Counted from the stretch's first letter, positions 26,860 to 36,987 are shown. The stretch is 64,000 nt of DNA from Echinicola jeungdonensis (GCF_030409905.1 NZ_JAUFQT010000001.1:1386001-1450000); one strand, 5' to 3'. Numbers and translations: made by a program. Notes: generated from the letters alone by a model not told the origin.

Positions 26860-28245
26860 ATGAAAAAGTATTGCTATATATTAATATTGCTGTTGCCCAT
26901 TTTGGCCTGTAAGCGCATCAACCCAGAAAAGCCAAAATTTGACGGGGAAATTTCACCTTTACCTAAAGCGACTTCCAAGGTCAATGTTCCCCTGACCATC
27001 CCATTGTCCTATATAGAAAAAAACCTCAACCAGAAATTGAGTGAAAAGCTTTATTCTGAAAAGGGCCTTGACATGGGTAATGGCTTACATACTGATCTGG
27101 ATGTGTTGCGGAAAGGAGAAATTTCCCTAAAATCCCTTAACAATAATCACCTCCAGTTGGAGCTTCCCCTCCAACTCAAAGGGAAATTAAATATCGAAAA
27201 AGAAATCTTCGGACAGGTGATTTCCTCCTCCCTGCCTTTTGATGAATCCTTGGCTCCAAGGGTCAGTTTCGAGCCTGAAATAGGCCGAAATTGGGATGTC
27301 AACATCAAAAACATCCAAATCGAAAGCTGGGGAAGGTCTTTGAAATACAACCTGCTGGGCTATGAAATTGACTTTGACCCCATATTAAGAAAACATGTTC
27401 AAAAGATGCTGAACAGCCAATTGACCGGAGACAATTTGACCCGGATAAGTTTCAGAAATATGATTCAGGAAACCTGGCAAGTGTATGGCAAGCCTGTAAA
27501 GCTTGAACAAAATGGATTTGATGTTTTTGTATATTCCGTCCCCAAAAAGATAAAGGTTAAAGAATCATTGACCGCCAATCATGAGCTAAAGATGGCCATA
27601 GGAATAGAAGGGGAAGTATTTACCCAGGTAGGAAGTAAACCTGAAATGAAGGTCCCGCCCTTGCCCGACCTATATTATAATGGGGAAGATCGCAATTATC
27701 TGGATGTCACTTTGCCTATTGCCATTCCCTATCAAAGCCTCAATAAATACCTCAACAAGGAAATGGCCGGAAAAACTTTTCAAATTAACAGTAAAACCCA
27801 ATTGACCCCAAGGGGTTTTACCACACAGCAATTTGGAGACCGTGCATTAGTAGAGGTTGAATTCACTGCCAAAAGAAATGGCAAAAAAGACCTTCAGGGG
27901 AAAGTTTTCTTGGTAGCTAGGCCCACTTATGACCCCAACCGGGAGGCTGTTGTTTTTGAGGACATTGATTTTGATCTACAGACCAAAAACATCCTGGCAA
28001 AAAGTGCAAGCTGGATGCATCAAGGCAAAGTCCTGGAGGAAATCCGGAAATATGCGGAATATCCCATTGGAGATTATATTCGGGAAGCCCGGTTGGAATT
28101 GCAGAAACAAGGGTATATCGAAACGGATTTTGCCACCTTTAGGGTAAAAAGACCTGAATTGGATGTCGAAGGAATCTACACCACCAAAGAAGATATCCGG
28201 ATTTATTTGAGGTCAACTGGACAGATGGGAGTGGAACTGAAATAG
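26860..28245 (+). CDS. DUF4403 family lipoprotein
   Basis: The 461-residue product has a lipoprotein signal with lipobox ILAC and lipidated Cys17. The remainder matches DUF4403: a duplicated lipid-transfer-like (SMP/BPI-type) fold, with ISPLPKATSKVNVPLTIPLSYIE at the start of the first half and a similar stretch VTLPIAIPYQSLNKYLNKEM near residue 290 opening the second. That internal similarity is visible by eye. It is probably in the periplasm or at the outer membrane. The function of the family is not established. It is a single-gene unit. Confidence 0.85.
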   Translation: MKKYCYILILLLPILACKRINPEKPKFDGEISPLPKATSKVNVPLTIPLSYIEKNLNQKLSEKLYSEKGLDMGNGLHTDLDVLRKGEISLKSLNNNHLQLELPLQLKGKLNIEKEIFGQVISSSLPFDESLAPRVSFEPEIGRNWDVNIKNIQIESWGRSLKYNLLGYEIDFDPILRKHVQKMLNSQLTGDNLTRISFRNMIQETWQVYGKPVKLEQNGFDVFVYSVPKKIKVKESLTANHELKMAIGIEGEVFTQVGSKPEMKVPPLPDLYYNGEDRNYLDVTLPIAIPYQSLNKYLNKEMAGKTFQINSKTQLTPRGFTTQQFGDRALVEVEFTAKRNGKKDLQGKVFLVARPTYDPNREAVVFEDIDFDLQTKNILAKSASWMHQGKVLEEIRKYAEYPIGDYIREARLELQKQGYIETDFATFRVKRPELDVEGIYTTKEDIRIYLRSTGQMGVELK

Positions 28246-28252
28246 TAGAAGT

Positions 28253-28280
28253 GAGATTTGAGACATGAGATTTGAGAATC
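28253..28280 (+). repeat. Period-7 tract (GAGANNN x4)
   Basis: Four consecutive heptamers GAGATTT, GAGACAT, GAGATTT and GAGAATC start eight bases after the DUF4403 stop codon, in the gap to the convergent exonuclease gene. Confidence 0.65.
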
Positions 28281-28314
28281 TTTGCTCTTTATTCTAACCT
28301 CTTTCCTCTTAAAT

Positions 28315-28992
28315 TTACCATCTCATCAAATCCCTATAGTTCCTGACTCCTTTTTGTTCGGCAAATTTTAACAATTTGAGTAGCAATTGGGCAGTCAGGA
28401 AAGCATCTCCTGCGGCGGTATGTCTGTCATGGATTGGGATTTTATAACGTTCACAAAGGGCATCCAGGGAATAATCTTTCAAATTTACCCGGCTGGGATC
28501 CAGCCTGATTCCATGCTCCAACCTAATGGCCAAGTCCCCGGTATCCAAGACGGGGTTTAGCAATCTTTTCAATCCGTAAGGACGAACTGCTTTTTCCAAC
28601 ATAGCCACATCAAAACCTGCATGATGGGCTACCAAAATACCTGTCCCCAGATAAGGAAGAAATTCTTCTACAAAATCATCCAGGGGAAGGGCATTTTCCG
28701 ATTGAATGATTTCGTGGATTTTGATACTGGATATATTTTGCTTTTTAGAGAATAAGAGATGCTCCTTGGAGGTTTCTATTTTGATCTTTTTTTCCTGGAT
28801 TTTCACCCCTCCAAAGGCCAAAATATGATCTTTTTTTACATCTAGACCAGTCGTTTCTGTGTCCAGGACCACAAACTCCAATTCGCCTAATGTTCGACTT
28901 TTGGGTATAGGCTTTTCAAATCCGGCCTCATACTTCTTGACCAGTGGGGTTTTGGGAGGCCTTTTTTTAAAAATATTAAACCAACTCATCAA
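28315..28992 (-). CDS. DEDDh-type 3'-5' exonuclease (DnaQ-like)
   Basis: This 225-residue protein belongs to the epsilon-subunit/RNase T exonuclease superfamily. The first motif VVLDTETTGLD gives D44 and E46, the second is AHHAGFDVAML, and the third is DRHTAAGDAFLTAQLL with its catalytic His and Asp. It is a free-standing exonuclease rather than DNA polymerase III epsilon, having an N-terminal 35-residue extension and no polymerase-binding tail. The start overlaps the end of the DUF294 gene by 4 bp, so the two are coupled. Its substrate is not known. Confidence 0.9.
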   Translation of the reverse strand: MMSWFNIFKKRPPKTPLVKKYEAGFEKPIPKSRTLGELEFVVLDTETTGLDVKKDHILAFGGVKIQEKKIKIETSKEHLLFSKKQNISSIKIHEIIQSENALPLDDFVEEFLPYLGTGILVAHHAGFDVAMLEKAVRPYGLKRLLNPVLDTGDLAIRLEHGIRLDPSRVNLKDYSLDALCERYKIPIHDRHTAAGDAFLTAQLLLKLLKFAEQKGVRNYRDLMRW

Positions 28993-30938
28993 TCTTGAAT
29001 TAAATCGGTTTGAAACCTAATAGCCAATACCTCTTGAAGCTGATGAATGGGGGAAAAAGCATTTTTAAGAAGTTGTCGTTGTAATTTCCCTAAGGAACCA
29101 GGGCTTATAAACCTCCCTGAATTACCATTCCCTATCCCTTCAATGGCCCTTAAACGCATAAATATTTCATAGGCTTTTCCTGCCTCCAAAAACAATTCCT
29201 TGTGCTTAGGCTCCAGCTCAGCCAATTTTTCAAACCTTCGGAAAGTATTATTGATTCCAACAATGCGATGACTCAATACCAATAAACGGGCAGCATCAGC
29301 CAAGGGCATCATGGCCCGCAGCTTAATATCAAATTTGTCCTGGTGATCCCCAGAGTTTTCCACTATAAAATTTCTGAAAAAGCCCAATGGAGGAGGGTTT
29401 TGAAGGGCATTTTTGGCCAAAAAGCTTAAAAAGGTTTTTCTTACCTCGATAGTCTGATAAACATGATCCGTCATTTTTTCCACCAAGGTTTTGTTCCCAT
29501 ACACCCTCCTAAAATCAAAAAATATGGTGGCATTCAATAGAGATTTTTGATCAGGCAAATTGATCCAATGACTGAAATAATCCTTCCATACAGATAAGGG
29601 CTGGCACCATTTGGGATTGCTGGCCATCACCTCACTTGGGCAGGTATGGAAGCCACAGGAAACCAAAATGTTAATTACTTCCTGGGCAATTTCTCCAAAA
29701 TAGGCTTTGGCTTGGTTTAGCTTTTCCTCAGGGACATCCTCAAACACCAGTGCATTGTCCAGGTCCGTTCTCAGCAACTGTTCCTGTCTGCCCTCACTTC
29801 CCAGGGAAAGAAAGCTGAAAGGAATCTGGGTAATCTCCTCCGGATAAGCCGAATCATATTTCTTTTTGGCCAATACTACCGCCCTTTGGATGATTACATC
29901 ATTGACCTCGGAGATGATGCTGGAAACAAAATCAATAGAAACCTCATTTTCCAGATAATATTGAAGTAAGGCCTCTGCCCTGTTCCGGATACTGGCCATT
30001 TCCTGGATATTCCAGGTATTCATCAATGCGTTGATCAAAACTGCAGGGCTGTTACCCTGGGACAAAAACACATCATGGTCGGAAAGAATCCCCATGACCT
30101 TACTTTGATCGGTTCCATCTTCGGTCAAAATCAAATGATGGATCCGGTTTTTGATCATGGTCAGGTATAGGGAGGGGAAATCGCTTTCAATGTGCATGGT
30201 TATCACCGGAGAAGTCATGAGTTCCTCCACAGTTGTGGAATAGGGCAAGCCCTTTGCCACCAAGCGGTTCCTAAAATCTTTATCGGTAATAATACCTTGG
30301 GGAAAGCCTTCATGATTTAAAATGGCAATGGATCCTACCCCCTTTTCCTGCATCAATTGGGCGGCATGTCTTACCGTATCCCCCAAATTGCAATGCAAAA
30401 CCTGTTTGGAAAAGTTGATTTTTCCTTTGCCCGAAAAAACAGACAGGCCATGGTCGGTGGAAGGATCTCTAAATAAGCTCCTGGCCTTTTGGGATTGGGA
30501 AAGATCCGTCCGGATCACCACCTGACCGGCAGCAAATCCTGCAGCAAAATAAAGGCTGACTTGACTGTTTTCCTTTAAAATCTTATCAAATACGGCCACC
30601 GGAACCGCATAAACCAAACTATCTTCTGCAGCAAAACCATTGAGGACATAAGGCCTTTTTCCCAATAAGGCCAATACCCCAAAAACATCCCCTTCATCGC
30701 AATAATCCCTTATTTGCTGCTTCCCATCCTCTTCTTCCGTAAGATTGATGGATCCTTCTTTCAGGACAAAGAAATGAGGTTTGGCAGGATCACCTTTGTG
30801 AAACATGTATTCCCCTTTGGCATAATACATTAATTCCACCTCTTTGGCCACACTTTCCAAAAGCTCATCGGAAAGAAAACTGAAAGGAGGAAAACGAAAT
30901 AGAAATTCCTTAACCCGGTTGACAATGACGTTTGACAT
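28989..30938 (-). CDS. cNMP-binding / CBS / DUF294 nucleotidyltransferase-like signalling protein
   Basis: Domains in order: a cyclic-nucleotide-binding domain (about residues 5-120), two CBS repeats (about 170-300), a DUF294 nucleotidyltransferase-like domain with GSEGRQEQLLRTDLDNAL near residue 380, and a DUF294_C helical domain to the end. The G-S-x-G-R and D-x-D pattern is that of GlnD-type nucleotidyltransferases. I chose Met at 30938; an ATG at 30971 would add 11 residues not seen in relatives. It probably senses nucleotides and modifies a partner, unknown. It lies downstream of acs, after a terminator, and is coupled to the exonuclease gene. Confidence 0.88.
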   Translation of the reverse strand: MSNVIVNRVKEFLFRFPPFSFLSDELLESVAKEVELMYYAKGEYMFHKGDPAKPHFFVLKEGSINLTEEEDGKQQIRDYCDEGDVFGVLALLGKRPYVLNGFAAEDSLVYAVPVAVFDKILKENSQVSLYFAAGFAAGQVVIRTDLSQSQKARSLFRDPSTDHGLSVFSGKGKINFSKQVLHCNLGDTVRHAAQLMQEKGVGSIAILNHEGFPQGIITDKDFRNRLVAKGLPYSTTVEELMTSPVITMHIESDFPSLYLTMIKNRIHHLILTEDGTDQSKVMGILSDHDVFLSQGNSPAVLINALMNTWNIQEMASIRNRAEALLQYYLENEVSIDFVSSIISEVNDVIIQRAVVLAKKKYDSAYPEEITQIPFSFLSLGSEGRQEQLLRTDLDNALVFEDVPEEKLNQAKAYFGEIAQEVINILVSCGFHTCPSEVMASNPKWCQPLSVWKDYFSHWINLPDQKSLLNATIFFDFRRVYGNKTLVEKMTDHVYQTIEVRKTFLSFLAKNALQNPPPLGFFRNFIVENSGDHQDKFDIKLRAMMPLADAARLLVLSHRIVGINNTFRRFEKLAELEPKHKELFLEAGKAYEIFMRLRAIEGIGNGNSGRFISPGSLGKLQRQLLKNAFSPIHQLQEVLAIRFQTDLIQD

Positions 30939-31096
30939 GGTTATTTCGGTTGGAGCAGTTGGGAAAACCATACCTTATTTTGATAAGGCTTGTCATTATT
31001 GCTCATTTTGGTTGGCAAATTACTCAAAAACTCCCGAAAGGTAAAAGTAAAAAGGTATCAAGGGGGGGTATTACTGATTGACATTATTTGAATTAG

Positions 31097-31124
31097 TTAT
31101 TGGTTATTTATTATTTGTTATCAA
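31097..31124 (+). repeat. Period-7 tract (TTATNNN x4)
   Basis: Four consecutive heptamers TTATTGG, TTATTTA, TTATTTG and TTATCAA lie between the DUF294 gene and the acs terminator. Confidence 0.5.
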
Positions 31125-31173
31125 GAAATTGAGATTCATAAATCTTGACTCCTGAAATGTGAGGCTATAACTC

Positions 31174-31209
31174 AAAAAAAAAGCCGCTTTTCTTCAATCG
31201 AAAAACGGC
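31174..31209 (-). terminator. Intrinsic terminator after acs
   Basis: On the minus strand a 10-bp stem (GCCGTTTTTC/GAAAAGCGGC, one G-U pair) with a 7-nt loop is followed by nine T. It lies 25 bp after the acs stop and separates acs from the DUF294-exonuclease pair. Confidence 0.85.
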
Positions 31210-31233
31210 CCTTTATAAACACTAAATTTGGAA

Positions 31234-33132
31234 TTAATTGATTCTGTTCTTTTTAATTTCTTCTACTACCTCGGGATCTAATAATGTGGAAGTATCTCCC
31301 ATATCATCCATTGCTCCCTCTGCCACCTTACGTAAAATCCTTCTCATGATCTTTCCGGAACGGGTCTTAGGGAGTCCGGATACAATCTGGACTTTATCAG
31401 GCTTGGCAATTGGTCCGATTATTTTCCTCACCGTTTCCTTGATCTCATTGGTAAGGTTTTCCACTGTACGGTTGGTCATATCACAGATGACATAAGCATA
31501 AATGCCCTGACCTTTTACTTCATGGGGATAACCTACCACTGCAGATTCAATAACTTTGGGGTGCTCATTGATGGCATTTTCCACTTCTGCGGTACCCATT
31601 CTGTGACCAGAAACATTGATCACATCATCCACACGACCCAATATCCTGTAATAACCATCATGGTCCCGTTTCACACCATCACCGGTAAAGTACATTCCCT
31701 TGTAAGTAGCAAAATAGGTTTGCTTACACCGTTCATGATCACCATAGGTGGTCCTTAACATGCCTGGCCATGGGAATTTTATGCAAAGGTTACCTTCTAC
31801 CGAATTTCCTGTCAACTCATTGCCTTCAGGGTCAACGATGGCCAGTTGCACTCCAGGCAATGGAAGGGTAGCATATGCAGGTTTATTGGGGGTTACACCG
31901 GCCAATGGTGACACCATAATTCCTCCGGTTTCCGTTTGCCACCAGGTATCCACAATGGGACATCGGTTTTTGCCCACATGGGTATGATACCAGTGCCAAG
32001 CTTCTTCATTGATCGGTTCTCCTACAGTACCCAACACTTTAAGTGAATCCAATTTATAAGGCTCAATGGGTTCGGTGCCATGGGCCTCCAATGCCCGGAT
32101 GGCAGTTGGAGCAGTGTAAAATTGATTGACTTTGTATTTGTCCACTATGGCCCAAAAACGGCCTGCATCCGGATAGGTAGGCACCCCTTCAAACATGATA
32201 GAGGTAGCCCCCGCCAACAGTGGACCATATACAATATAAGAGTGTCCGGTAATCCAGCCAATGTCTGCTGTACACCAATAAATATCACCTGGAGAATATT
32301 GGAAAACATTTTCAAATGTATATTTGGAATAAACCATATACCCTCCAGTAGTATGGACAATCCCTTTAGGTTTGCCTGTAGATCCTGAAGTATAAAGGAT
32401 AAAAAGCATATCCTCACTGTCCATCTCGGTAGCAGTATTGGTTTCTGCCTGACCTGCAATAAAGTCATGCCACCAGTAATCCCTGCCTTCCTTCATTACC
32501 ACATCCTGCTTGGTTCTTTGATAAACAACCACGGTTTCAACATCATTGGTCTTTTCAAGGGCTTCATCCACTACAGCTTTCACCTCGATTTTCTTTTTTC
32601 CCCTAAAATTACCATCAGAAGTAAGTACTGCTTTCGCCTGGCAATCCTCGATCCGGTCAGCAAGGGCATTGCTGGAAAATCCTGCAAAAACCACGGAATG
32701 AACCGCCCCAATCCTTGCACAAGCCAGCATGGCTACTGCTGCTTCCGGCACCATGGGCATATAAATGATCACTTTATCACCCTTGCCAATTCCTTTGGCT
32801 TTTAGGGCATTTGAAAATTTACATACTTTATGGTAAAGCTCCTGATAAGTCAGCACCCTGCCTTCCTCATTGGGGTCATTGGGTTCCCAGATAATGGCGG
32901 GCCGGTCTCCCAAGGTAAAGAGATGCCTTTCCAAAACATTTTCAGTGATGTTCAGCTTTCCATTAACAAACCATTTGACATCCGGCCCCTCAAAATTCCA
33001 ATCCAGCACCTTGTCCCATCTTTTCCTCCAATGGAAGGAATCAGCAATACGGGCCCAAAACTTGTCCGGTTCTGCTAAACTTTTTTGATATTCATGAAAA
33101 TACCCACTCAGGGTATGTATTCTATCACTCAT
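31234..33132 (-). CDS. acs: Acetyl-CoA synthetase
   Basis: Acs activates acetate with ATP and CoA through acetyl-AMP. The 632-residue enzyme has the AMP-binding motif YTSGSTGKPKGIVHTTGG, the TWWQTETGG motif, the hinge region (GRVDDVINVSGHRMGTAEVE) and the C-terminal SGKIMRR with Lys594, which in other bacteria is silenced by acetylation. It is preceded by the symporter and DUF4212 genes on the same strand, 220 bp away, forming an acetate uptake and activation module. A terminator follows. Confidence 0.97.
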   Translation of the reverse strand: MSDRIHTLSGYFHEYQKSLAEPDKFWARIADSFHWRKRWDKVLDWNFEGPDVKWFVNGKLNITENVLERHLFTLGDRPAIIWEPNDPNEEGRVLTYQELYHKVCKFSNALKAKGIGKGDKVIIYMPMVPEAAVAMLACARIGAVHSVVFAGFSSNALADRIEDCQAKAVLTSDGNFRGKKKIEVKAVVDEALEKTNDVETVVVYQRTKQDVVMKEGRDYWWHDFIAGQAETNTATEMDSEDMLFILYTSGSTGKPKGIVHTTGGYMVYSKYTFENVFQYSPGDIYWCTADIGWITGHSYIVYGPLLAGATSIMFEGVPTYPDAGRFWAIVDKYKVNQFYTAPTAIRALEAHGTEPIEPYKLDSLKVLGTVGEPINEEAWHWYHTHVGKNRCPIVDTWWQTETGGIMVSPLAGVTPNKPAYATLPLPGVQLAIVDPEGNELTGNSVEGNLCIKFPWPGMLRTTYGDHERCKQTYFATYKGMYFTGDGVKRDHDGYYRILGRVDDVINVSGHRMGTAEVENAINEHPKVIESAVVGYPHEVKGQGIYAYVICDMTNRTVENLTNEIKETVRKIIGPIAKPDKVQIVSGLPKTRSGKIMRRILRKVAEGAMDDMGDTSTLLDPEVVEEIKKNRIN

Positions 33133-33352
33133 GTCAGCGCTACTATTTTAGGTTTTATTATTAATCTGGTAAATTATCAATATATCAAAAATTAAAAGAA
33201 TTGCTCTTCCTGCTTTTGAGCATTTCTTGCCTGCCAAAGGAAAAGGACCATTTTCATTGGCACATCCTTCATAAAGCTAAGCAAATAATTGCTTAATCGG
33301 ATGTCATAGCCGTTAAGTATTGTTAATTATTCTTTAATCACACCATCAACAC

Positions 33353-35056
33353 TTAATGGGTATGGGCTTTTCCTGCTCCTCTTGGCACCCTGATATCCTC
33401 AACCAAATCTTGAACTTCCTGTGGAGGTGGAGGTGTCATTTTGGACACAATAAAGCAAACTAAAAAGTTTAAAATCATGCCCAAAGAACCGACGCCTTCA
33501 GGAGAAATACCAAACCACCAGTTATCGGCATCCAGCTCGTTGGGATGAACACCAAAAAGTTCCTGACCAAACTTGAAATAGATTATATAGCTTAGGGTAA
33601 ATATCAGGCCACACAACATCCCGGCAATAGCACCTTCCTTATTAATCCTTTTGGAAAATATCCCCATGATAATCACTGGGAAAAAAGAAGCTGCCGCCAA
33701 ACCAAAAGCAAAGGCAACCACTTCGGCCACAAATCCAGGAGGATGAATTCCAAAATATCCGGCAATCACCACAGCTGCCGCCGCAGCTGCCCTGGCAATG
33801 AGCAATTCTTTCTTTTCGGGAATATCGGGGTTAAAATTTTTCACCAAATCCCTGGAAACGGAAGTGGAAATCACCAATAATAGTCCTGCTGCAGTGGACA
33901 GGGCTGCCGCCATCCCCCCTGCGGCAACCAACCCTACAACCCAATTGGGTAGTTTGGCAATTTCCGGGTTGGCCAATACCATGATATCCTTGTCAATTGT
34001 CAGTTCGTTGACTGCCTCATCGGCTGAATATTGGACAATACCATCTTCATTCTTATCATTGATTTTTATCAACTCGGTTTGCTGCCAATTTCCCACCCAT
34101 TCTGGCAAATCGTCTACCGGCTTTTCTGCAACTGTATCGATAGCATTATAAATCCCAAATGCGGCCACCGCAGGAGCAGTGGTGTACAAAATGGCTATAA
34201 AAACCAAGGCAAATCCAGCAGACAAACGGGCATCTTTCACTCTTGGTACAGTAAAAAACCGAACTATCACATGGGGCAATCCTGCCGTCCCCACCATCAA
34301 AGCCAAAGTAATGGCAAACATATCCATCATGGGCTTACTGCCAGTGGTATATTCATGAAATCCCAAATCTGTTAATACTCCATCCAGCTTGTCCAATAAA
34401 AAGGTACCATCTTCCACAGTACCCCCCAATCCAAGTTGTGGAATTGGGTTGTTGGTCAACTGCATGGAAACAAATATGGCAGGTACCAAAAAAGCAAAAA
34501 TCAAAACACAATACTGGGCCACTTGCGTATAGGTAATTCCTTTCATTCCTCCAAGCACTGCATAAAAGAAAACGATAGCCATCCCGATATAAACTCCGGT
34601 ATTGATATCCACTTCCAGATAGCGGCTAAACACAATACCCACACCACGCATCTGTCCGGCCACATAGGTAAATGAAATAAAAATGGCACAGATCACTGCC
34701 ACCACCCGGGCCTTGTTGGAATAATAGCGGTCACCCACAAAATCAGGTACGGTAAATTTTCCAAATTTTCTCAAATATGGCGCAAGAAGCAAAGCCAAAA
34801 GCACATAACCACCTGTCCAGCCCATTAAATAAACAGATCCATCATAACCGGCAAAGGCAATCACCCCGGCCATAGAAATAAAGGAAGCAGCTGACATCCA
34901 GTCAGCTCCTGTTGCCATGCCATTGGCCAAGGGAGAGACCCCGCCTCCGGCAATATAAAATTCTTTGGTAGAACCTGCCCGGCTCCAAATAGCAATTCCA
35001 ATATATAGGGCGAATGACAGCCCTACCAATATATAAGTCCAAGTAAGTATATCCAT
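33353..35056 (-). CDS. Sodium:solute symporter, ActP-like (probable acetate permease)
   Basis: This 567-residue protein of the SSS family has about 13 predicted helices. Its N-terminus (TKEFYIAGGGVSPLANGMATGADWMSAASFISMAG) is that of the acetate/short-chain acid branch, with a conserved AALSTAAGLLLVIST segment. A charged insertion of about 60 residues (around 320-370) lies in a loop. It is paired with a DUF4212 small subunit upstream and acs downstream, so acetate or a similar monocarboxylate is the likely substrate. The substrate is inferred from context. Confidence 0.92.
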   Translation of the reverse strand: MDILTWTYILVGLSFALYIGIAIWSRAGSTKEFYIAGGGVSPLANGMATGADWMSAASFISMAGVIAFAGYDGSVYLMGWTGGYVLLALLLAPYLRKFGKFTVPDFVGDRYYSNKARVVAVICAIFISFTYVAGQMRGVGIVFSRYLEVDINTGVYIGMAIVFFYAVLGGMKGITYTQVAQYCVLIFAFLVPAIFVSMQLTNNPIPQLGLGGTVEDGTFLLDKLDGVLTDLGFHEYTTGSKPMMDMFAITLALMVGTAGLPHVIVRFFTVPRVKDARLSAGFALVFIAILYTTAPAVAAFGIYNAIDTVAEKPVDDLPEWVGNWQQTELIKINDKNEDGIVQYSADEAVNELTIDKDIMVLANPEIAKLPNWVVGLVAAGGMAAALSTAAGLLLVISTSVSRDLVKNFNPDIPEKKELLIARAAAAAAVVIAGYFGIHPPGFVAEVVAFAFGLAAASFFPVIIMGIFSKRINKEGAIAGMLCGLIFTLSYIIYFKFGQELFGVHPNELDADNWWFGISPEGVGSLGMILNFLVCFIVSKMTPPPPQEVQDLVEDIRVPRGAGKAHTH

Positions 35057-35076
35057 GATTTTTTCTAAAAATTGAA

Positions 35077-35340
35077 TTATTCGTGTACATCAAATTTCCT
35101 GTCCAGCCTGTTGAGCAGCCAGACATACACAAAAACTAAAACAACAAAAACATAAATGGATCCTTGCTGGGCAAACCAGAACCCTAATTTATATCCACCC
35201 AATTGGATATGATTCAGGGGTTCTGCTAAAATAATTCCGAAACCAAAGGAAACGGTAAACCAAACAGCCAATAGGGAAAGAAGTATCTTTATATTCTTCC
35301 TCCAATAGGCCTTCATTTTTTCTTGATGACTCATGATCAA
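35077..35340 (-). CDS. DUF4212 small membrane subunit of the SSS symporter
   Basis: This 87-residue protein has two transmembrane helices, with the patterns LLSLLAVWFTVSFGFGI and IYVFVVLVFVYVWLLNRL. It matches DUF4212, a family nearly always found directly before an acetate-type sodium:solute symporter gene, as here (20-bp gap). It is probably an accessory subunit. The C-terminal LNRLDRKFDVHE is a family signature. Confidence 0.93.
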   Translation of the reverse strand: MIMSHQEKMKAYWRKNIKILLSLLAVWFTVSFGFGIILAEPLNHIQLGGYKLGFWFAQQGSIYVFVVLVFVYVWLLNRLDRKFDVHE

Positions 35341-35703
35341 AGGTTAAAATTTTGGGGTTAGGTTAATTAGTTATTCAGAAATATTAATTGGCCAAAACAC
35401 TAAAGAAAATAGCTCATTTCCTTCCAAACATAATTCTCCAATTAATTTTCACCCCTGAATTAACAATAAAATCCCTGATAAGCCATAAAAAACCCAAACA
35501 TTTTATAAGCCAATCAGCACAGTAACATACGATCAATTAATTTTCGAAATATTAATCACCTCGGAATATTTACCATCAATAAGCCTATTTGAGGATATCA
35601 AAAGTAAAAAATTGTACTGTATTGGCAGATTAATCGATCAATTGATTAGTTCAACCCCAAAAGGGGTTGTTGACTGGGTGTCCATCTGGATTTGCAACAA
35701 AAA
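35341..35703. other. Intergenic region upstream of the acetate transporter genes, with one palindrome
   Basis: The 363-bp region should contain the promoter of the DUF4212-symporter genes, but no clear TAnnTTTG box stands out. A perfect palindrome CAACCCC-AAAA-GGGGTTG lies at 35652-35669, close to the left end of the insertion element. No open frame of note is present. Confidence 0.45.
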
Positions 35704-35815
35704 ACTGGACAAATGATTAAGCTCTATGTTAATATAATAACGCCTGCCGCGGGCTCCTCAAATTGTCAGTGCGATATTGAAAAAAAAATCACCCTGACAA
35801 TTTCGAGGTCAGTCT

Positions 35816-36637
35816 TTATACGGTAATTTTTTTGTTGGTTTTTCCGAACTGATCAGGTGATAGGTACCCAAGTGAGGAGTGTCTCCTGTTCCTATTGTAC
35901 CAGATTTCAATAAATTCGAAAATTTCCTGTTTTGCTTGCATTACTGATCCGTATTTACGGTATCCTGTTTCCGATTTCAGGATTTTGAAGAAGTTTTCAG
36001 CTACTGCATTGTCCCAGCAGTTTCCTTTTCTGCTCATGCTCTGCCTCACCTTTTCAGAATCGAGTTCATTCTTGAATTCACCGCAGGCATATTGTACGCC
36101 CCTGTCTGAATGGAAAACCAGGTCTCTGAAAAAAGGCCTGTTGATCTGTGCCATTCGCCATGCCGGTATAACTGTTGCCCCGGCATGCATGGTGGTGGAC
36201 ATCGACCATCCGATTATCTTACGGTCATACAGGTCCATGATCATGGTCAGGTAAAGCCATCCCTCTTCTGTCCAGATGTAGGTAATGTCCGATACCCATG
36301 ATTTTGCAGGGCCATCAGGGCTGAAGTTCCTGTTAAGCAGGTTCGGACTGATTCTGAAACTGTGGTTAGATTCAGTGGTACAGACACTGAACTTCCCCGA
36401 TATCACACTCCTGAGCCCATTTGCTTTCATTATCCTGGCAACCCTTGGCCTGGACACCGAAAAGCCCCTGTCCCTAAGCTCAATGGTTATCTTCGGACTT
36501 CCATACCGGCACTTGCTTTCAGCATAGATTTTATGGATTTCCCTGGATACTTCTTCTCGCTCCTCAGCACATTTGGATGGTTTTCGGTTAAGCCAGCCAT
36601 AAAAACCGCTTCTGCTTACTTTAAAAACCCTGCACAT
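35816..36637 (-). CDS. IS3-family transposase OrfB (DDE integrase)
   Basis: The 273 residues from the ATG at 36637 contain an HTH_21-like N-terminus and an rve integrase core. The catalytic triad is visible as WVSDITY (D), FHSDRGVQY (D) and [14 protein letters not shown] (E). The frame is open upstream of this ATG ([14 protein letters not shown]), in the -1 frame relative to orfA, so the native product is probably an OrfAB fusion made by ribosomal frameshifting. Free OrfB from this ATG is also possible. Confidence 0.92.
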   Translation of the reverse strand: MCRVFKVSRSGFYGWLNRKPSKCAEEREEVSREIHKIYAESKCRYGSPKITIELRDRGFSVSRPRVARIMKANGLRSVISGKFSVCTTESNHSFRISPNLLNRNFSPDGPAKSWVSDITYIWTEEGWLYLTMIMDLYDRKIIGWSMSTTMHAGATVIPAWRMAQINRPFFRDLVFHSDRGVQYACGEFKNELDSEKVRQSMSRKGNCWDNAVAENFFKILKSETGYRKYGSVMQAKQEIFEFIEIWYNRNRRHSSLGYLSPDQFGKTNKKITV

Positions 36638-36669
36638 CTTTTCAACAGCAAACTCGTGCCTGTGAGCCC

Positions 36670-36987
36670 TTATGAACCGGAATATTTGTTGTCCCCCTTG
36701 GAAAAGATGCTTACTGCCTTTTTTAGAATATCACGCTCCAGTTCGGCTTCTTTCAGGGCTTTTTTCAAGGCAAGGATTTCTTTCTCTTCTTCTGTTAGAT
36801 GCTGTTTCCCGTTTCCGGGAAAGCTGCTGGATTCACTTGCTTTAAATTCCCTGGCCCAACGCCTGACCAGGTCTGGTCCAATCCCAAGTTCTCTTCCAAC
36901 TTCAGTACTTATTTTTCCATTCAAATGAAGCTCTACGGCCATCGTTTTAAAGGCCTTGTCAAATGTTCTCCTTTCTCTATTACTCAT
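36670..36987 (-). CDS. IS3-family transposase OrfA
   Basis: This 105-residue helix-turn-helix protein ([34 protein letters not shown]) has a C-terminal leucine-zipper-like coil ([20 protein letters not shown]). It binds the element's ends. A run of five G in the reading strand (plus positions 36693-36697), nine codons before its stop, is where a -1 slip from GGG to GGG would join OrfA to OrfB. Confidence 0.92.
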   Translation of the reverse strand: MSNRERRTFDKAFKTMAVELHLNGKISTEVGRELGIGPDLVRRWAREFKASESSSFPGNGKQHLTEEEKEILALKKALKEAELERDILKKAVSIFSKGDNKYSGS

